Shown: positions 11,842 through 24,790 of the stretch, piece by piece | Layout of the letters: each line of letters begins with the position of its first letter | Numbering within the stretch: position 1 is the first letter of the stretch | Source of the DNA: Vesta saturnalis | Taxonomy: Eukaryota > Arthropoda > Insecta > Coleoptera > Lampyridae | NCBI GenBank assembly: GCA_036346205.1 | Contig: JARFJB010000928.1 | Coordinates: 496,001 to 560,000 of the forward strand | Direction of reading: 5' to 3' | DNA length: 64,000 nucleotides | Notes under the pieces: generated by a model | What the model was told of the DNA's origin: nothing | What the model saw: the letters and a program-made list of their open reading frames with translations, nothing else | The model's database searches: none | Made by a program: the position numbers and the translations under genes

Positions 11842-12640
11842 AATGAATGGCGTGTCGGTACGTGGAATCTTAGAGGTATGCATGGTAAAGAATTTGAAAT
11901 TGCGAATGTAATGTACGAAAGGTAGCTTGATATTTTGTGAGTATCGGAGACAAACCGCAAAGGAAAGGATACTGTGGAGATGGAGGATGGGAACCTAGCA
12001 TTATGGTCAGGAGTTGAGACTGAAGTGCATGCCGCAAAAGAGATTGGCGTGATCGTAAGTGAAAGGGTGAAAAGATGTGTTAAAGAGTACGAATTGGTAT
12101 CTCCCCGGGTAATGTGGGTTAGAATGAAAGTGGAGTTTTGAAGAATGTTTCTGAATTTTTATGCACTAGTGAAAGAAGAATGAGGCCAAGAGAGTGAAAA
12201 CTTCTCGAGTGATGTAGAAAACGTGTTGAACGTATGTAAGCCAAACCAAAACGTGATAATATTGGGAGATATGAACGCATAGGTGGGCGCACACAGAGAA
12301 CATACTGAACGCGTTGTAGTAAAGTTCGGAGACCAAAGACTCAATGAGAATAGTGAACTCCTGGTGAACATCTACGTGGAAAGAAGCCTGTTTGTATCTA
12401 ATACGTGGTTTAAACATAAAAATGTGCATATGTATAGATGGCAAAGGGGAGAATCTAAAAGTTTGACTGTGTTGATAGTGTATGATGGACTTAGACACTT
12501 TGCGAGAGACAAAAGTAATACGCGGATCGGAGTGTGGATCAGACCACGTTTTGGTTGTATCGCGAGTGTGCTTAGGGGAACAGTCTGGAGAAAGAAAGCA
12601 AACGTAGTGCGAACGTCCAGAATGACAAACTCGTAGATAA
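11842..12640 (+). pseudogene. LINE copy B endonuclease remnant
   Basis: RVGTWNLRGMHGKEFEIANV begins at about 11852. The frame is broken by TAG near 11924 and again later. A 117-codon open stretch (12283-12636) carries GAHREHTERVVVKFGDQR, NIYVERSLFVSNTWFKHKN and, in an alternative frame near 12535, the SDH motif region. It aligns along its length with copies A and C, but no continuous frame remains. Confidence 0.75.
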
Positions 12641-13399
12641 TGGTGCGAGAATGAAATACACAGATGCTGTGAATAAAGAGTTGAATGTGAATAAAACAGT
12701 GTGGAACGAATAAATAAAAGACACTGACGTTGAAAATGCATGGATACTCCTGAAAAGCTGTGTTGTCACTTGTGCCGTGCGGATATGTGGAAGAGTGACT
12801 GTAGGTAGACAGAAAAAATGTATTTGGTGAAATGAGCCGGTAAAAAAGGCAGTAAAAAATGACTCTGAGAAAAAGCGATTGTATGAGGTGTACAGATTAA
12901 GAAACAAAGAAGCAAAGAAGGCAGTGAGAAATAAAGAGGAAGTGATGGCTGTGAAAGGAGATAAGATGCAGAATGATATTTAGGGAAACAGAAAAATCTT
13001 CTGGAAATGGGCCAAAAATACAAAACGCAGATCAAAACAGAACAGTGATGAGTACGAACAACGAAATGGTACGAGACATTGTGAAAGCTCAACAGTAGTG
13101 AGGAAAGTACGACTGAAGGGTTAAATATAGAGAATATAGAAGGGATGGTGAATGAAACTGAGAGGGATATTGGGATAAATAAGGTAGAGAAAACGGTATA
13201 TGAAATCAGTCGTGAAATATACTAAAATATGGAGGTGCAAAGCTTATACGAATATTGTGTGAATTATTCAATGTATGCCTTAAGTGTGGAAAATTGATGA
13301 GGGTTTGGAAGGGCGCGAGAAACTATACAAACTAAAATATGGGATGTGCAGTGTGTCTTCATGCTAGGGAGAGGATGTGTTGATCTAGGAGGTGATCGA

Positions 13400-14461
13400 A
13401 AAGTGTTTCAGTGTAACTGTGCGTCTGTGGATCTGGAGAAAGCATACGACAGAGTGAATAGGGAGAAGATGTGGGAAATATTAAATGAATATGGCGTACA
13501 TACAGGTCTAATAAACTGAATAAGAGCAGTATACAACGGTTACCGGGTGTTTGCTAGGGTGACGGGAGGTGTGATTAAATACTTTAATATTGAAAAAGGA
13601 ATGCGATAAGGCTGCATGATGTCACCGTGGTTATTCACTCTATACATGGATAAATATGTGAGACCTGGTATATGTATATGATATCGTCCTGTAAAGTGCA
13701 GATGAACTATAAACTGCTCTGAGTACAGTCCGTGAGAGCATGGACCTAAAGGTAAACGTGAACAAAACTGAGATTGTGGTGTTCAATCGGGAAGGTGTAA
13801 AGGAGAGTAGAGTATTTACTCTGCAAGATGAAATTGTGGAAGAAGTGGACGAGTTGGTATATCTAGGTAGAGGGTTTACTGCAGATGGTACAATCGATGG
13901 CGAGATTGGACGAAGGGTCAAAGCTGGAAGGAAAGTGATTGGAAGTATGTGGACAATAATGGGAAACGGAAACACGAGCCTATCTGCGAAACGAGCATCT
14001 GTAATCACGTGTTTGTCCCATCTGTACTGTACTGTATGGAAGTGAGACAAAGAAAGCACGAAAGAAAAATAAATGCCGTGGATATAAGATTTATGAGAAG
14101 CGCATCTGGTAAAACGAGAAGGTATAAGATAAATAATGAGTGTGTAATCACGGAGTGTGAAGAAGGAAAGACGATGATGGATAGATATAAAAGTAGTAGA
14201 TTACGTTAGTTTGGTCACATTGAGAGAATGAACAACGCAAGATTAACGAAGCAAATATATATGGGTGAGGTTAGAGATAAGGCCGGGCCTGGTAGGCCGC
14301 GTAAAACTTGGCTGAATGTAGTAGAATGTATGATAAAAGAAAGAAATATAAGAAGTTTTAAAAATAAAAGGGCATATCAGAGACAATGTATGAATCTTGC
14401 GGAAGCTAGGGAGGTATGCGGAAATAGGAAAGCATGGAGAAAGATTGTGAATGAAAAATAA
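13400..14461 (+). pseudogene. LINE copy B reverse transcriptase and C-terminal remnant
   Basis: Palm sequence LEKAYDRVNREKMWEIL is readable near 13434, but the stretch up to the active-site box is full of stops and the box is lost near 13680. The thumb region is open from 13740 (MDLKVNVNKTEIVVFNREG, then VYLGRGFTADGTIDGEIGR). The C-terminal region at 14228-14461 is the best-preserved in the window: MNNARLTKQIYMGEV, GPGRPRKTWLNVVECM, then NLAEAREVCGNRKAWRKI, ending EK and TAA. Confidence 0.75.
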
Positions 14462-14491
14462 ATAAGAGTTATGTTATGTAATGTTACGTTA

Positions 14492-15600
14492 CTATGCTTT
14501 TTAAGTATAATAATATATTATTACCCCATAAAACTTAGCAGTTTTAAAGTTTGTAATAATTATATTTAATATGGTGTATGTGTTGATTGTATAAAGCGAT
14601 CCAATGTGTACGTATATTCAGCATTACAGAAACGAATGCCACATTAGTGCAACAAGTTTATTTTAGTACCTTTACCACACTATGTTTTTTTTAAGCATAA
14701 TAACTTGTTATTGCTCCTTAAATCTTAAAAGTTTGTAACTTTATTATGAATTATATTTAATGTGCTTTGTGAATTAACTTTATGTTTTTAAAATAGTTAT
14801 GGGAAATAGAGTAATCCGATGTGTAGGTATATTCATCATTCACAAAAACGAATGCTACATTAGTGCGACATTTTAGTATTTCTACCACAGTATGTTTTCT
14901 TTTAAGCATGATAACTTATTATTGCTCCCTAAAACTTAAAAGTTAGAAACTTTATTATGAATTATATTTAATGTATTTTGTGAATTAATATTATGTGTTT
15001 AAAATAGTTACGAGAAATAAAGCGATCCGATGTGTAGGTATATTCAGGGAAGCGAATGCAGCATTAGTGTAACCAGTTTATTTTAGTATTTTTACAACAC
15101 TATGTTTTTTAAGCAAAATGACTTACTATTACTTCCTAAAACTTAAAACTTTGAAAGTTTATGATTTATATTTGATGTGCCCTCTGAGTTAATTTTGTTT
15201 TTAAAATAGTTTTAGGAAATAAAGCAATCCGAAATGTACGTATATTTATCATTCACGGAAACGAATGCAAACAGTTTACTTAGGTATTTTACTACACTAT
15301 GTTATTTTTAAGCATAATAATTAATATTACTTTTACGTTAATAGTTATTCGAAATAAAGCGATGCGATGTGTAGGTATATTCATCGTTCACCGAAACAAA
15401 TGCAACATTAGTGCAACCAGTTCACTTTAGTAATGTTGTTACACTATGTTTTTTTTAAATATAATAAGTTATTATTATTTCCTAAAACTTAAAAAAGTTT
15501 CAAAGCTTGTGAATTATATTTGATATCCTCTGCGAATTAATTGTATGTTTTTAAAATAGTTATGGGAAATTAAAACAATCAGATGTGTATGTATATAATA
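14492..15600. repeat. Satellite array (unit about 200 bp), right part
   Basis: Continuation of the array at 10190-10818. The TTATTTTAGTATTT-type anchor lies near 14650, 14866, 15072, 15269 and 15417 (spacing 148-216 bp), with the ACGAATGCAACATTAGTGCAA and CCTAAAACTTAAAAG phrases in fixed order. Unit-length differences come from small deletions. Confidence 0.75.
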
Positions 15601-17807
15601 TAATTGTGAATGTTGTACATATACGGTAATAACTTTTCATAGAGCTTGTGTTATGCTAAATTATAAAGTTGAAAGCGAATAATTTTTTTAAGTCAAAAGT
15701 AACATAATAAGATTTTAAGTTTCCATAAAAATCTTTCTCGACCTTAGAAATGTGATGTTTGCCCATAAAAAGAATACTTTAATTTATAAATAGATATATG
15801 AATAAAAAATTGTGTAGAATGTAAACTTTTTCTCTATAAATTATCCAATAAAGTTTGAATGTGTACTTTTGAGAACAATTTACTACACTTTATATTGTGC
15901 AAAATTGTGAATCTAATGGTGAAAAAAAGTGTATCGGAAAGTGATATAAAACGTGTTGTTGATTAGTCATTTTTGCACAATTAGGCATTTTTGTACCTTC
16001 ATGCACAATTATTGTAGGTAACTGCAAATTCCTGTGAATTTGACAAATGACAAACAGCTACCGTCCTCGCAAAGGACGTTTACTAATAATTTATAATTTC
16101 TCAGGTGTATCGCTCTTACTTCAAAGGAGAACTCCCATTATGTTTTAAGTGTATATAGTTCTTGTTAGATTTAAGACTTCACGAGAGTTAACGTGTTAAT
16201 GAATAAACTGAAAATAAATAAAAATATTTTGAGGGTATAAAATATTATAATAAAAGCTAACACTACAAACAACTTTTTTAAATGTTATGAAAAGTTGTAA
16301 TAAACCTTTTTATAAAGTGAAAAATATCTGTCAAATATAAATTAAAAACTAATAAATAAAGAAAATTGGGAAAAAAGTTACCGTTACCTGCTAAGGATAA
16401 TGGTTAAACTAATACATAATCTTTGTGAAAGTCTATGGCTCCTTTACCTACCGTAGAACGATTCTGACAGCGACACTTTAACCCAGTACAATCTAGAAAG
16501 TATAACCCAGCAGCTAGCGAAGCAATAAGAACACTTTGGATGCGTGGTCAGAAAATGTATTATTTGCACTGAACTAGTATATATGTTGGTAAAAGTATAT
16601 GTTGGTGAGTTACATGCCAAATACTCTTTAGAGAATCAGTCCTTAAAGGCAATTTGTGCCCACGGCAGAGCTCAGTGGTGTGTGCGGGGTTCTTACTTAA
16701 TGTTGCAAATGGGCACTCGTCACAACTCTAAAAACGTCAAAATCAGGACAAAATATGGTCTAACAAGAAACCATCATGTTCACTCAAAACAAAACCCTCA
16801 TCTCTACTAAAATTCTACTCCTAAAATATAAACGCAAAGTTCACCCAAACTTCAAATGCAAGCCGCTAAATTGCGATAATAAAACTAAAAACTCATTAAA
16901 CGTTAAGATACGCTTTAACGTCAAAATTATTGTCTCAACTATCCAAAAATCTGATCAATACGGTAATTAATTATTCAATTTGAAACGAAAAATACGTCAC
17001 AACAAAACTAAACGTGACCGAAAATTCATAAAGACCTAAAATTTAATAAACGACGAAATTGGGGTTGAAATTCCTAAATTCGAAAATACGTAGCTCATTC
17101 TCTAACAAATAAACAAACGGCTCACCTTTTTGGCAACTCCAGGCAACCGACAGCTAATCAGATGATTTCTATAGAAAAACTGAAAAGTTGCGAATACTCG
17201 GCAAACTATCGTATGCAAACACAAACAGCTGATCTGTGAACGACCGATTTACTTTATAATCTACGTTACGGTATATCTGAAAGCTTTTTTAAAGTTACTT
17301 ATTACCAAAATCGAAATAGCAAACGCTCAAATCAAGAAATTCTCATTAGTCATTACGTTAAAGTTTAATGAAACTTCAATAGGTTCCCTTAAAAACTAGT
17401 ATAATATTAATAAAATTGATTACAATCTACATTAACAATAAATGTAGGTTGCGCTGTAAAATTATTTAACTCGAAATATCTCATAAAATAATTCAAACAC
17501 TAAAAAAAATCTTAAATGTAGGTCAAAAATGTCTAATCTTATAGATTTTCGCGTTACGACGGCAAGTCGCAGTAACAGAGGACGAAGTCACAATATCTAT
17601 TAATAACACAGTTATAAACCTTAAAAATAGTCCTATATTATGACATCTAAATCTCAAAATTTTAGTACAGTTAGTACAAGACAAACACATTGCATTTTGC
17701 AGTTCACTGAAAAAACAGCGTACAATAATAAAATTCTGTTGACGCTTGCAGCAAGGCGATATCCCTCTAATTCAATTACCTCATATTTTAAATAACTACG
17801 TTTTATT
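15601..17807. other. AT-rich stretch, nothing recognised
   Basis: Two plus-strand frames of 64-88 codons (16544-16970) have no domain I recognise and are low in complexity. No repeat shared with other parts of the window was noticed. Confidence 0.45.
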
Positions 17808-17931
17808 TATTTTTTTTTTTATTTTTTTTTTTTTGTTAGTATCAGCAATCAGAATACAGTAGTATCCTATAAGCTAATTTGTTGTCTTTAGAAACTGGCG
17901 TGGTGAGGGCCCCTCCAGCGATGAGTCATCT

Positions 17932-20590
17932 TTAGTGCAGATCAGTTGGCCATCGTCTCTTAAGTCTTCGGGTAACTTCCTGGTATGATAGGTCAGAGAG
18001 CAGGGGATTAGAGTGAGTTGCGATCTTGTCGACGTGCTTGGTTGTTCTATCCTGTATGACTTGTGTTATAAACGGGATACTAAGGTCTTCATGTAACATT
18101 TGATTCGTTATATACCACGGCGCATTGGTTATTGCTCGTAGGATTTTTGACTGGCATCGTTGCATGATGGCGATGTTGGACTTACTAGCACAACCCCACA
18201 GTTCCACTCCATATGTCCATATGGGTTTGATGACGGTTTTATATAGCAGGAGTTTGTTATCCAGTGATAAGGGCGATGTTCTACCAATTAGCCAGTAGAG
18301 GTTTTTGAGTCGTAGGTCTATGTGTTTCTTTTTTTTGTTAATGTGCTCTCGCCATGTGAGCTTGTTATCAAGATGTAGTCCTAAGTATTTCATGGTGTTA
18401 GACTGAGGTATCTCGATACTATTTAGATAAATTGGTGGGCATTGGTCTTTACGCAGGGTGAATGTCACATGGCTTGATTTTGTTTCATTGACTTTTGTCT
18501 TCCATTTTTTGAGCCAGACTTCAAGTAAGTTAAGGTGGCTTTGAACTTGGTGTGCTGCAGTGTTTACATCTTTGTGACTCGCAAGTATAACGGTGTCGTC
18601 AGCAAAGGTACCTATTGTTGTAGTAGGAGTGGTTGGGAGGTCTGACGTGTATAGTAGGTATAGGAAGGGTCCCACGACACTTCCTTGAGGTACTCCTGAA
18701 TTTATTGGGTGTAGTTCTGAAGTTTCGTCGTTGACTCTCGTTCGAAATTGCCGGTTGCTTAGGAAGGATTCTAACAGCTTATGGAATGAAGGTGGTAAGG
18801 TTTTTTGAATTTTGTGGATAAGCCCTTTGTGCCATACCTTATCGAAAGCCTGGCTAATGTCCAGAAGGATGGCTATGCAGTAGGATTTCTCTTCGAGGGC
18901 AGTATTAATTACTTGAGTGATCCGATGCACTGTTGGATGGTTGAGTGCGATTTCGAAACCCAAATTGATAGTCTGGTTTCCAGTTTGTTGTTGAGAATTC
19001 GGGATCAATGGTTCGTAATATTAGCCTTTCAAGAAGTTTGGAGGTCACTGATAGCAGGCTTATTGGCCGATATGATGCTGCGTAATTTGGATCTTTGCCT
19101 GGTTTGAGAATGAGTATTATTTCGGCTTTTTTGAATTCTGTAGGCCAGTATTGAAGCCTCAGGATTGCATTGAATATGTATGTCAGGAGTACAATCCCTT
19201 TCTTTGGTAGTTCCCGTAGCATTCTGGGCGTAATTTGGTCTAGGCCTGGAGTTTTCTTGAGGTTTAGGCGTTGAGCCTCAGTTTTGATGTTCTTTGGTGT
19301 AATTGTTGGACTGGGGCTAGGAGAGATTTGAGGTGGATTAAGATTTTCTTGGATCGGGTCATCGGGTAGTTCTTCGTGCGGTTGGAAAATGCCGGAGAGG
19401 TGGCAGGCGAACAGGTCTGTTTTTTCTTTGTTGCTTTTAGCCCACCCTAGTGCCGGTGGTAGTTTTCGTATAGGCGGAGAAGGAATTTGAGGTTTTAAGG
19501 AAGATTTGATTGGTTTCCAAATTGTGTTATCGTACCGATTTAGGTTTACTGCATAGGTTTTGAACGAATCTTCTCTTAGGCTCTTAAGTTTTGCTTTTAT
19601 TTGGTTGTTTAGCTTGTTGAGTCTGGTTTTATCTGTTGGATGGTGAGTTCTTTGCCATTTGGCTCTGGCTTTTCTTTTTTGAGCAACTAACTGCTTGACG
19701 TCAAGTGGAATATTATTGTTAGTTTCCTTGTGTTTTGTGGAAGGAGTGGCTTGTTGGGCTGCTGTTATTAACAGGAGTTTAGGTGATTGACGGCGTCGTC
19801 TACTTCTTTTGGGTTCTTGAGTCTGAGTTTCAGATCTATGCTTTCATGTAGAATATGACGGTAATATTCCCAGTCAGTTTTGGAGTTGTGAGCTCTTTTG
19901 GGAGGTTCGTTGCGAATAATTCTTGCGCTGATTGTCGCTACAATTGGCGTGTGGTCTGAAGCTAAGTCAAGGCTTGCTAATACATGCGTGTAGGGTGTCG
20001 ATATTCCGTTGGTGATAAAAAAAGTCGAGAAGATCTGGTGTTTTGTTGGGGTCCGAAGGCCAGTATGTTGGGATTCCCGTTGACAGGTAGTTGTATTTGT
20101 TTTGTTGCATAACCTTGAGCAGCTCTCTGCCTTTGGTCGTGACTAAGCGAGATCCCCATGTGGTGTGTTTGCAGTTAAAGTCTCCCCCAGTAATAAATTT
20201 GGGTCCCAGAGTGTGGAAGAATTTTTCGAAGTCCTCTTTTTTAATGTTGTGTCTAGGAGGACAATAGACCGCCGCAACCGTAAGTTCATAGGGTAAAGTA
20301 GTCACTTTAATGGATGTGGCCTGGAGCATAGCTTCTTCGTATTTGGGGAGAGCATAGTGTTTGATGTTTTGTTTTACTAAGATGGCAGTTCCTGCATGTC
20401 CAGTTTTGTCGGGGTGATTAGTGTAGTACGTTATGTAGTTTGGGATTTTAAAATAGGATTTTTCTGTGAAGTGTGTTTCACTTATTAACAATATGTCAAT
20501 GTAGTTTTGTTTAAGGAATAGAATTATTTCGTCCCTATGTTTCAGGAGACCATTGGCGTTCCATTGTGCTATTGTTAGGAATTTATCCAT
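17932..20590 (-). pseudogene. Jockey ORF2: endonuclease and reverse transcriptase, frameshifted
   Basis: Start ATG at 20590-20588. The endonuclease begins IAQWNANGLLKHRDEI (Asn), then DILLISETHF (Glu), VYCPPRH and ITGGDFNCKHTTWGS. The LASDHTPIVATI motif (Asp-His) is in the next frame, reached by a shift at an A7 run near 20020. A second shift lies near 19765. The RT has KTPGLDQITPRML, NYAASYRPISLLSV, ILLDISQAFDKVWHK (Asp), GVPQGSVVGPFLYLLYTSD and FADDTVILASH (active site intact), after a third shift near 18960. The last 358 codons (19008-17932) are open to the stop. The family normally copies its own RNA at a nicked target. With three shifts repaired the ORF would be about 885 codons, usual for Jockey. 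Confidence 0.88.
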
Positions 20591-21934
20591 TAGTTTGTTT
20601 ATTAATTAGCATTGTGAGCATGTTTAGAACCATGCTGTTTTGTTGGATTAGTTGTGAAAACATGGATTTAAATTCATCTAAGAACTTGCTAAGAGTGGGG
20701 TTAGCTGATTGATCGATTGCGTTTACAGGTTGGGGTTCTACATTTCTGACTATATTGGCGTAGCTCATAGAGTGGCGGAAGTTGTTTTTTTGAGTGCAAG
20801 GGTGGGGCCTGGGTTTGAGGTCTGTGGTTGATGGTTTTCGATTTGAGGAGGTTGTGATAGTACTCACATCCACGATAGTTGGCTGGATGACTTCCTCCGC
20901 ATAGGGCGCAGATTGCTGGTGTGTCTTTGCTTTTCTTGCAGCTTGCTGTGCTGTGTTCTCCGCCACATTTGACACATACGTATGGTCGACAACAGTATGA
21001 TTTGGTGTGGCCATATAGCTGGCATCGCATGCATTGTACTAAACTTCTGTTGGTTCGTGGCGGTTCGATTATTATACGGTTATATTGGAGGTATTGAATT
21101 TTGTAGATGTCCTTGTTGTTTTCGGATGGTTCCAGGTCTACGAAGAATAGATTCATAGGCTCTTTTGTATTTCTGTGCCTTCCGTTGATAATGTTCCTGA
21201 CTGTGTGTCCAAGCTTAGTGATTTCGATTTTTATTTCATCTATTGGTATTGAATGATGTAAATGTTTTATGACCACCCTAAATGACCGTTCTTCTTTGGG
21301 TTGATAAGTGTGGTGTATTATCGCGTAGAAATTTCGTTAGTTTTCGATATGTGTCTGGAGTATTACTTGAGATTTTTACCGTGTTGTTAATAAGACTTTT
21401 TGTGACGTATTGCTCGTCTGCTATTATTTCGGCAATTTTTTTCTTCATTTCTGATAGATTTATAACTCCATAAACAAATATTGGTGGAGGTTTGGGTATC
21501 TTTTCAGGTTCCGTTGTGTTGTTATTGGAGTTGTTTTCTTCTATGTTTGTAAATGTACTGTATTTATTGGAGAGCGGTATTACACCTGGGTCAGTATCTA
21601 CTTGAACGTTTTTTCTTATTTTTCTACGTTTTGTAGATTTCACGACTTGCCAAGGATTTGCTTGAGATGGAGTGGGGTTTTCCATTTCATCGTCGCTAGT
21701 TGAAACCATTCTATAAAGTTGTTGGGAGTTTGATTGAGGGTTATGAGATAGGTGCGTCATTGGAGGCTGCGTATTGTACTGTACTGGTATTTGAGTGTTT
21801 GTAAAAGACTGGTTGTGAAAGGGATTTGGAATTGGTAACGTTTGTGAATTGTTTTGGGGTTGACCCTCTTGATCTTGAGATAGTGTCTGGCTAAACACGT
21901 AGTTGAAGCCTGGCCCATTTCCTGCTGGTAACAT
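20583..21934 (-). pseudogene. Jockey ORF1: Gag-like zinc-knuckle protein, frameshifted
   Basis: RNA-binding protein of the element. It starts MLPAGNGPGFNYVFSQ at 21934, with a Gln/Asn/Pro-rich first 100 residues and a basic patch (KSTKRRKIRKN). A conserved globular part follows (PPIFVYGVINLSEMKKKIAE, then VVIKHLHHSIPIDEIKIEI). Three Cys/His knuckles come next: CMRCQLYGHTKSYC, CVKCGGEHSTASC and CALCGGSHPANYRGC. The C-terminus ends NKQTNG. Two frameshifts (near 21285 and 20860) divide it into three open pieces without in-frame stops inside them. Size and order match Jockey/Gag ORF1 proteins. Confidence 0.85.
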
Positions 21935-22045
21935 AATTTAATAATAAGTCTACCTGTTTCTGTAGTTTTCTATGGAAGGTTATCAGTGATAAAGCGGCCG
22001 GGGCCACGTTATCGGACAAAGCACTTGAACTACACTGCACGATGT

Positions 22046-23584
22046 TTATGCTGTTTAATATCCTTTATGCACAACAATAATAAACCTTGTAATTAGCGTC
22101 CTAGCGCATTTTTATAGTCACAGATAATTTTATATTAATCACGACGCACTATTTAATTGATTCATTGGTTAAATGCTAACACAAATATCAGAAATGCCAA
22201 TTTTGACAAATCTTCGTGAAATAAATTTTCAATACACCAAATTAAACAAACAAAAGTCAGGAAATCGTGTGGATGAACAGGCACGCTGAAAGACCTGAAG
22301 GGCTCTTATAAAACAGTTTACATGAAAGCAAGCGTTTCGATCCCCCACACTGAAATTAAAAAAATAAAAAACACACTTTATTGCTATCAACATAGAATAA
22401 ATGTAAGATTTTACCTTAAGTGACACTACGATCAACAATAGACGGCATAGAATACCCTCCCTCCTCTGGACTACCATAAAATAGGTCATGCAACTGGTCC
22501 ACCAGATGCTGAATCGATAGATCTCCTCTGAATTTCTACGCTAACGCTCTCCAAACAACATCTCACAAACGGCAACTTCCTATTTATAATTATTCGAACT
22601 AAATTACGACAGTTAGTTCAACTAAAAGCACAGAAGTAATTTTTCATCTGATTTAACGTAAATGCACAAATATTTATCCGTGCTTGCGAGCATTGCTTTA
22701 TTTATAAATCGTTAAACTATTTACTCTAAACTTTACTAAAGCGGCACTATATACGGCAAGTTTGTACTTTATTTGTTTGAGCTGTACGGTGTACGCGAAA
22801 CTACCCCTATAACGAACTCGTTAACATTAATCCGCATAACCAAAATGCGATAACCGTTCAACAGAATAAAGGTTTAGCACTTAACACTAAAACCAATCAC
22901 CTCTATGACCGAAAATTGTCACTATTGACAAAACGAAACACAACGATATAATAAACTGGGGGTGTGTTAAAACTAGTGGAACTAGTGGAAGTGGAAGTGG
23001 ACAATCCTCCCACGGTAACGTTCGGACACCCTCACGGTATGATAGAACTCGTTCCCTCTTGCCACACTAACCCCTTTCACGTACATTGTGAAACCTCAAA
23101 CACACAAAAACGTGAGCCTTCACCTGCATCTTGGACTAGACTGATTTCAACCTCCTTCAATTTCAGCTATCTTCCCAATCATCTCTCTTACCTTTTAAAG
23201 TAACCAATCATAACAATTTATTACTTAAATTGCGCCAAAAACGAATTCAATTCGTGAGCCGAACTGAAAAAAGTGCATCAGAAATATATACAACATAACA
23301 ACCGGTTTGTTTTGAACCGACCACCGACGCAATACTTATTGTGATTGACAAAATTTGCACAATACAAACAACTATTATTTACAACGGAACTAATTACTTC
23401 TTAACGAAATTGGTAAAAGGGATTCCACTACATATCGATACCAATACGTAAACCAAATCTTAATCTAGGCTCCAATCTAAGTTTGATAAGCAAACCAATG
23501 CTTTATTTCGTTTTCAAAATAGGGATCCTAAAGGCAATCACCATTTGTAAAAATTTCGAATACTTCCAAATAATTGTGTATTTT
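22046..23584. other. No gene recognised
   Basis: Frames up to 86 codons occur on both strands without recognisable domains. A small direct repeat (ACTAGTGGA twice, then GAAGTGGAAGTGGA) lies at 22974-22999. Nothing links this stretch to the elements on either side. Confidence 0.45.
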
Positions 23585-24790
23585 CGTATTTATGTTTTAC
23601 ACCAATCTATATGTTTCGATAACACTTACAGTTATCGTACTCAGTACTAGTAAAACTGGTAGACTTATTTAAACAAATCTATGAAATATGAAAAAGTGAA
23701 AATGCAAACATAAGCCTGCTATTAATATAACAGTTTGATAAACGTATAAACCAACTATGGAATACAATTTTAATAAATAATAACTAGATCCTTAATAAAC
23801 TAACTACTGTTAAACTGCCTAAAAGATGACAAATCGGTTAGCTCTTGTATGCCTAGGTTTTTTATGGCATTATTTATTTACAATAAAAATAATAATTTAT
23901 CAAAATGAATGGAACCTAAATATAAACGAAAAGCTGAAGTTAAGAATGAATGATAATACTTCTTAAATTTATTGCTTATTATTATATTATGGCACATTTC
24001 CAGAAATTTTCTTCTTTTGTCATTTCTTTCATTAGCGATGATATTTATGCTTACGTAGTCTCTACACGATGGTTGTTTCTGTGCTAATGAATGGTAAGTG
24101 GTGACGAATCTGGTTTTATTTTGCAATAGTATTTATGTTGATAAAGTCTTCTTTAAAGCTTTGTGATGTTTCGCCTACATATTGAAGATTGTAGTTCAAA
24201 CATGGTGTACAACACGCAATATCTGATTTTTCAGTACTACCAATTTCACTTTTTGTATTAGTAAGAAGTTGTTACACTGTAAATAAGTTAAGTTGCGATA
24301 TTTTAATAAGAAGCTGTTACAATTTCTTTTTGATTACATGTGAACGTCCTTGAATGTATAGAAGTTGTTTGTAATTTACCAATGTATGAGTGTGGTAGAT
24401 AGTAGTTCCTTATTAGTAGACTCATCAGTTCTTCTGTTATTATTAGATAACAGTTTGTTTATCAGTGCTTTTAGATCTATATTAAGAATGGCAAATTTTT
24501 TGAATTCTATTTGTCACGGGTAGAACAAGTATTATTTTGTGATTAAAGGCACGATGAGAATTAAAATTAAGGTAAAGTCCAATTGTATTTTGTAATCTTC
24601 ATTATGATATGAACCACTTCAGTGTCTAAGAATAGTACTGAGTTATGTATCTCTTCTTCAATAGTAAATTTAATAATCAAAAAGAAATTGCAACATCTTG
24701 CTGTTAAGATATCGCAAGTTAACTTTTGTACAGTGCAACAACTTTTCACTGGAGTGTTTACCGCTACGTCATTCATTTATGAATTTAGCT
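23585..24790 (-). mobile_element. Penelope-like element fragment P1, 5'-truncated
   Basis: Read right to left. The end of the RT domain (FTIEEEIHNSVLFLDTEV, about 24690-24640) is followed by frameshifted linker (NFNSHRAFNHKI). The GIY-YIG part has Cys residues (IACCTPCLNYNLQYVGET, about 24215-24160) and a conserved tail (NERNDKRRKFLEMCHNI, about 24035-23985). The 3' UTR carries CTGAG, a GATAACT..GTTATC hairpin and GAAAC (23645-23614). The 3' UTR part (23585-23830) is clearly homologous to 50281-50540. PLEs encode an RT fused to a GIY-YIG nuclease. Several stops make this copy dead. Confidence 0.8.

Larger units (their letters stand above)
11640..14491 (+). mobile_element. LINE copy B (same family as copy A), internally deleted
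   Basis: The 5' part (GGTAGTAGGACGATACC, then AGTAACCGGTCTTCCCGC) matches copies A and C. Endonuclease motifs (RVGTWNLRGMHGKEF from about 11842) and the linker are followed by a heavily decayed RT. The segment corresponding to the RT fingers is missing near 13300-13320. The 3' end is AATGAAAAATAAATAAGAG plus a GTTATG-type tail (about 14466-14490). The right junction continues directly into satellite sequence. Many stops are present. Confidence 0.8.
17808..22045 (-). mobile_element. Jockey-type LINE, near full length
   Basis: A two-ORF non-LTR retrotransposon read right to left. A GC-rich 5' leader (about 21960-22045, with GTGGCCCCGGCCGC on the minus strand) precedes ORF1 (21934-20583) and ORF2 (20590-17932). 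About 100 bases of 3' UTR lead to a poly(A) tail, seen as T-runs at 17808-17835. ORF1 and ORF2 overlap by 8 bases (TAATGGATAA), typical of LINEs whose second ORF is reached by re-initiation. Damage is mainly frameshifts, with very few nonsense codons. The 5' limit is approximate and I found no convincing target-site duplication. Confidence 0.88.

Noticed and set aside
17793..22035. AACTAC at both flanks of the Jockey element as a target duplication
   Set aside because: Only six bases, not directly at the tail, and the 5' limit is uncertain.
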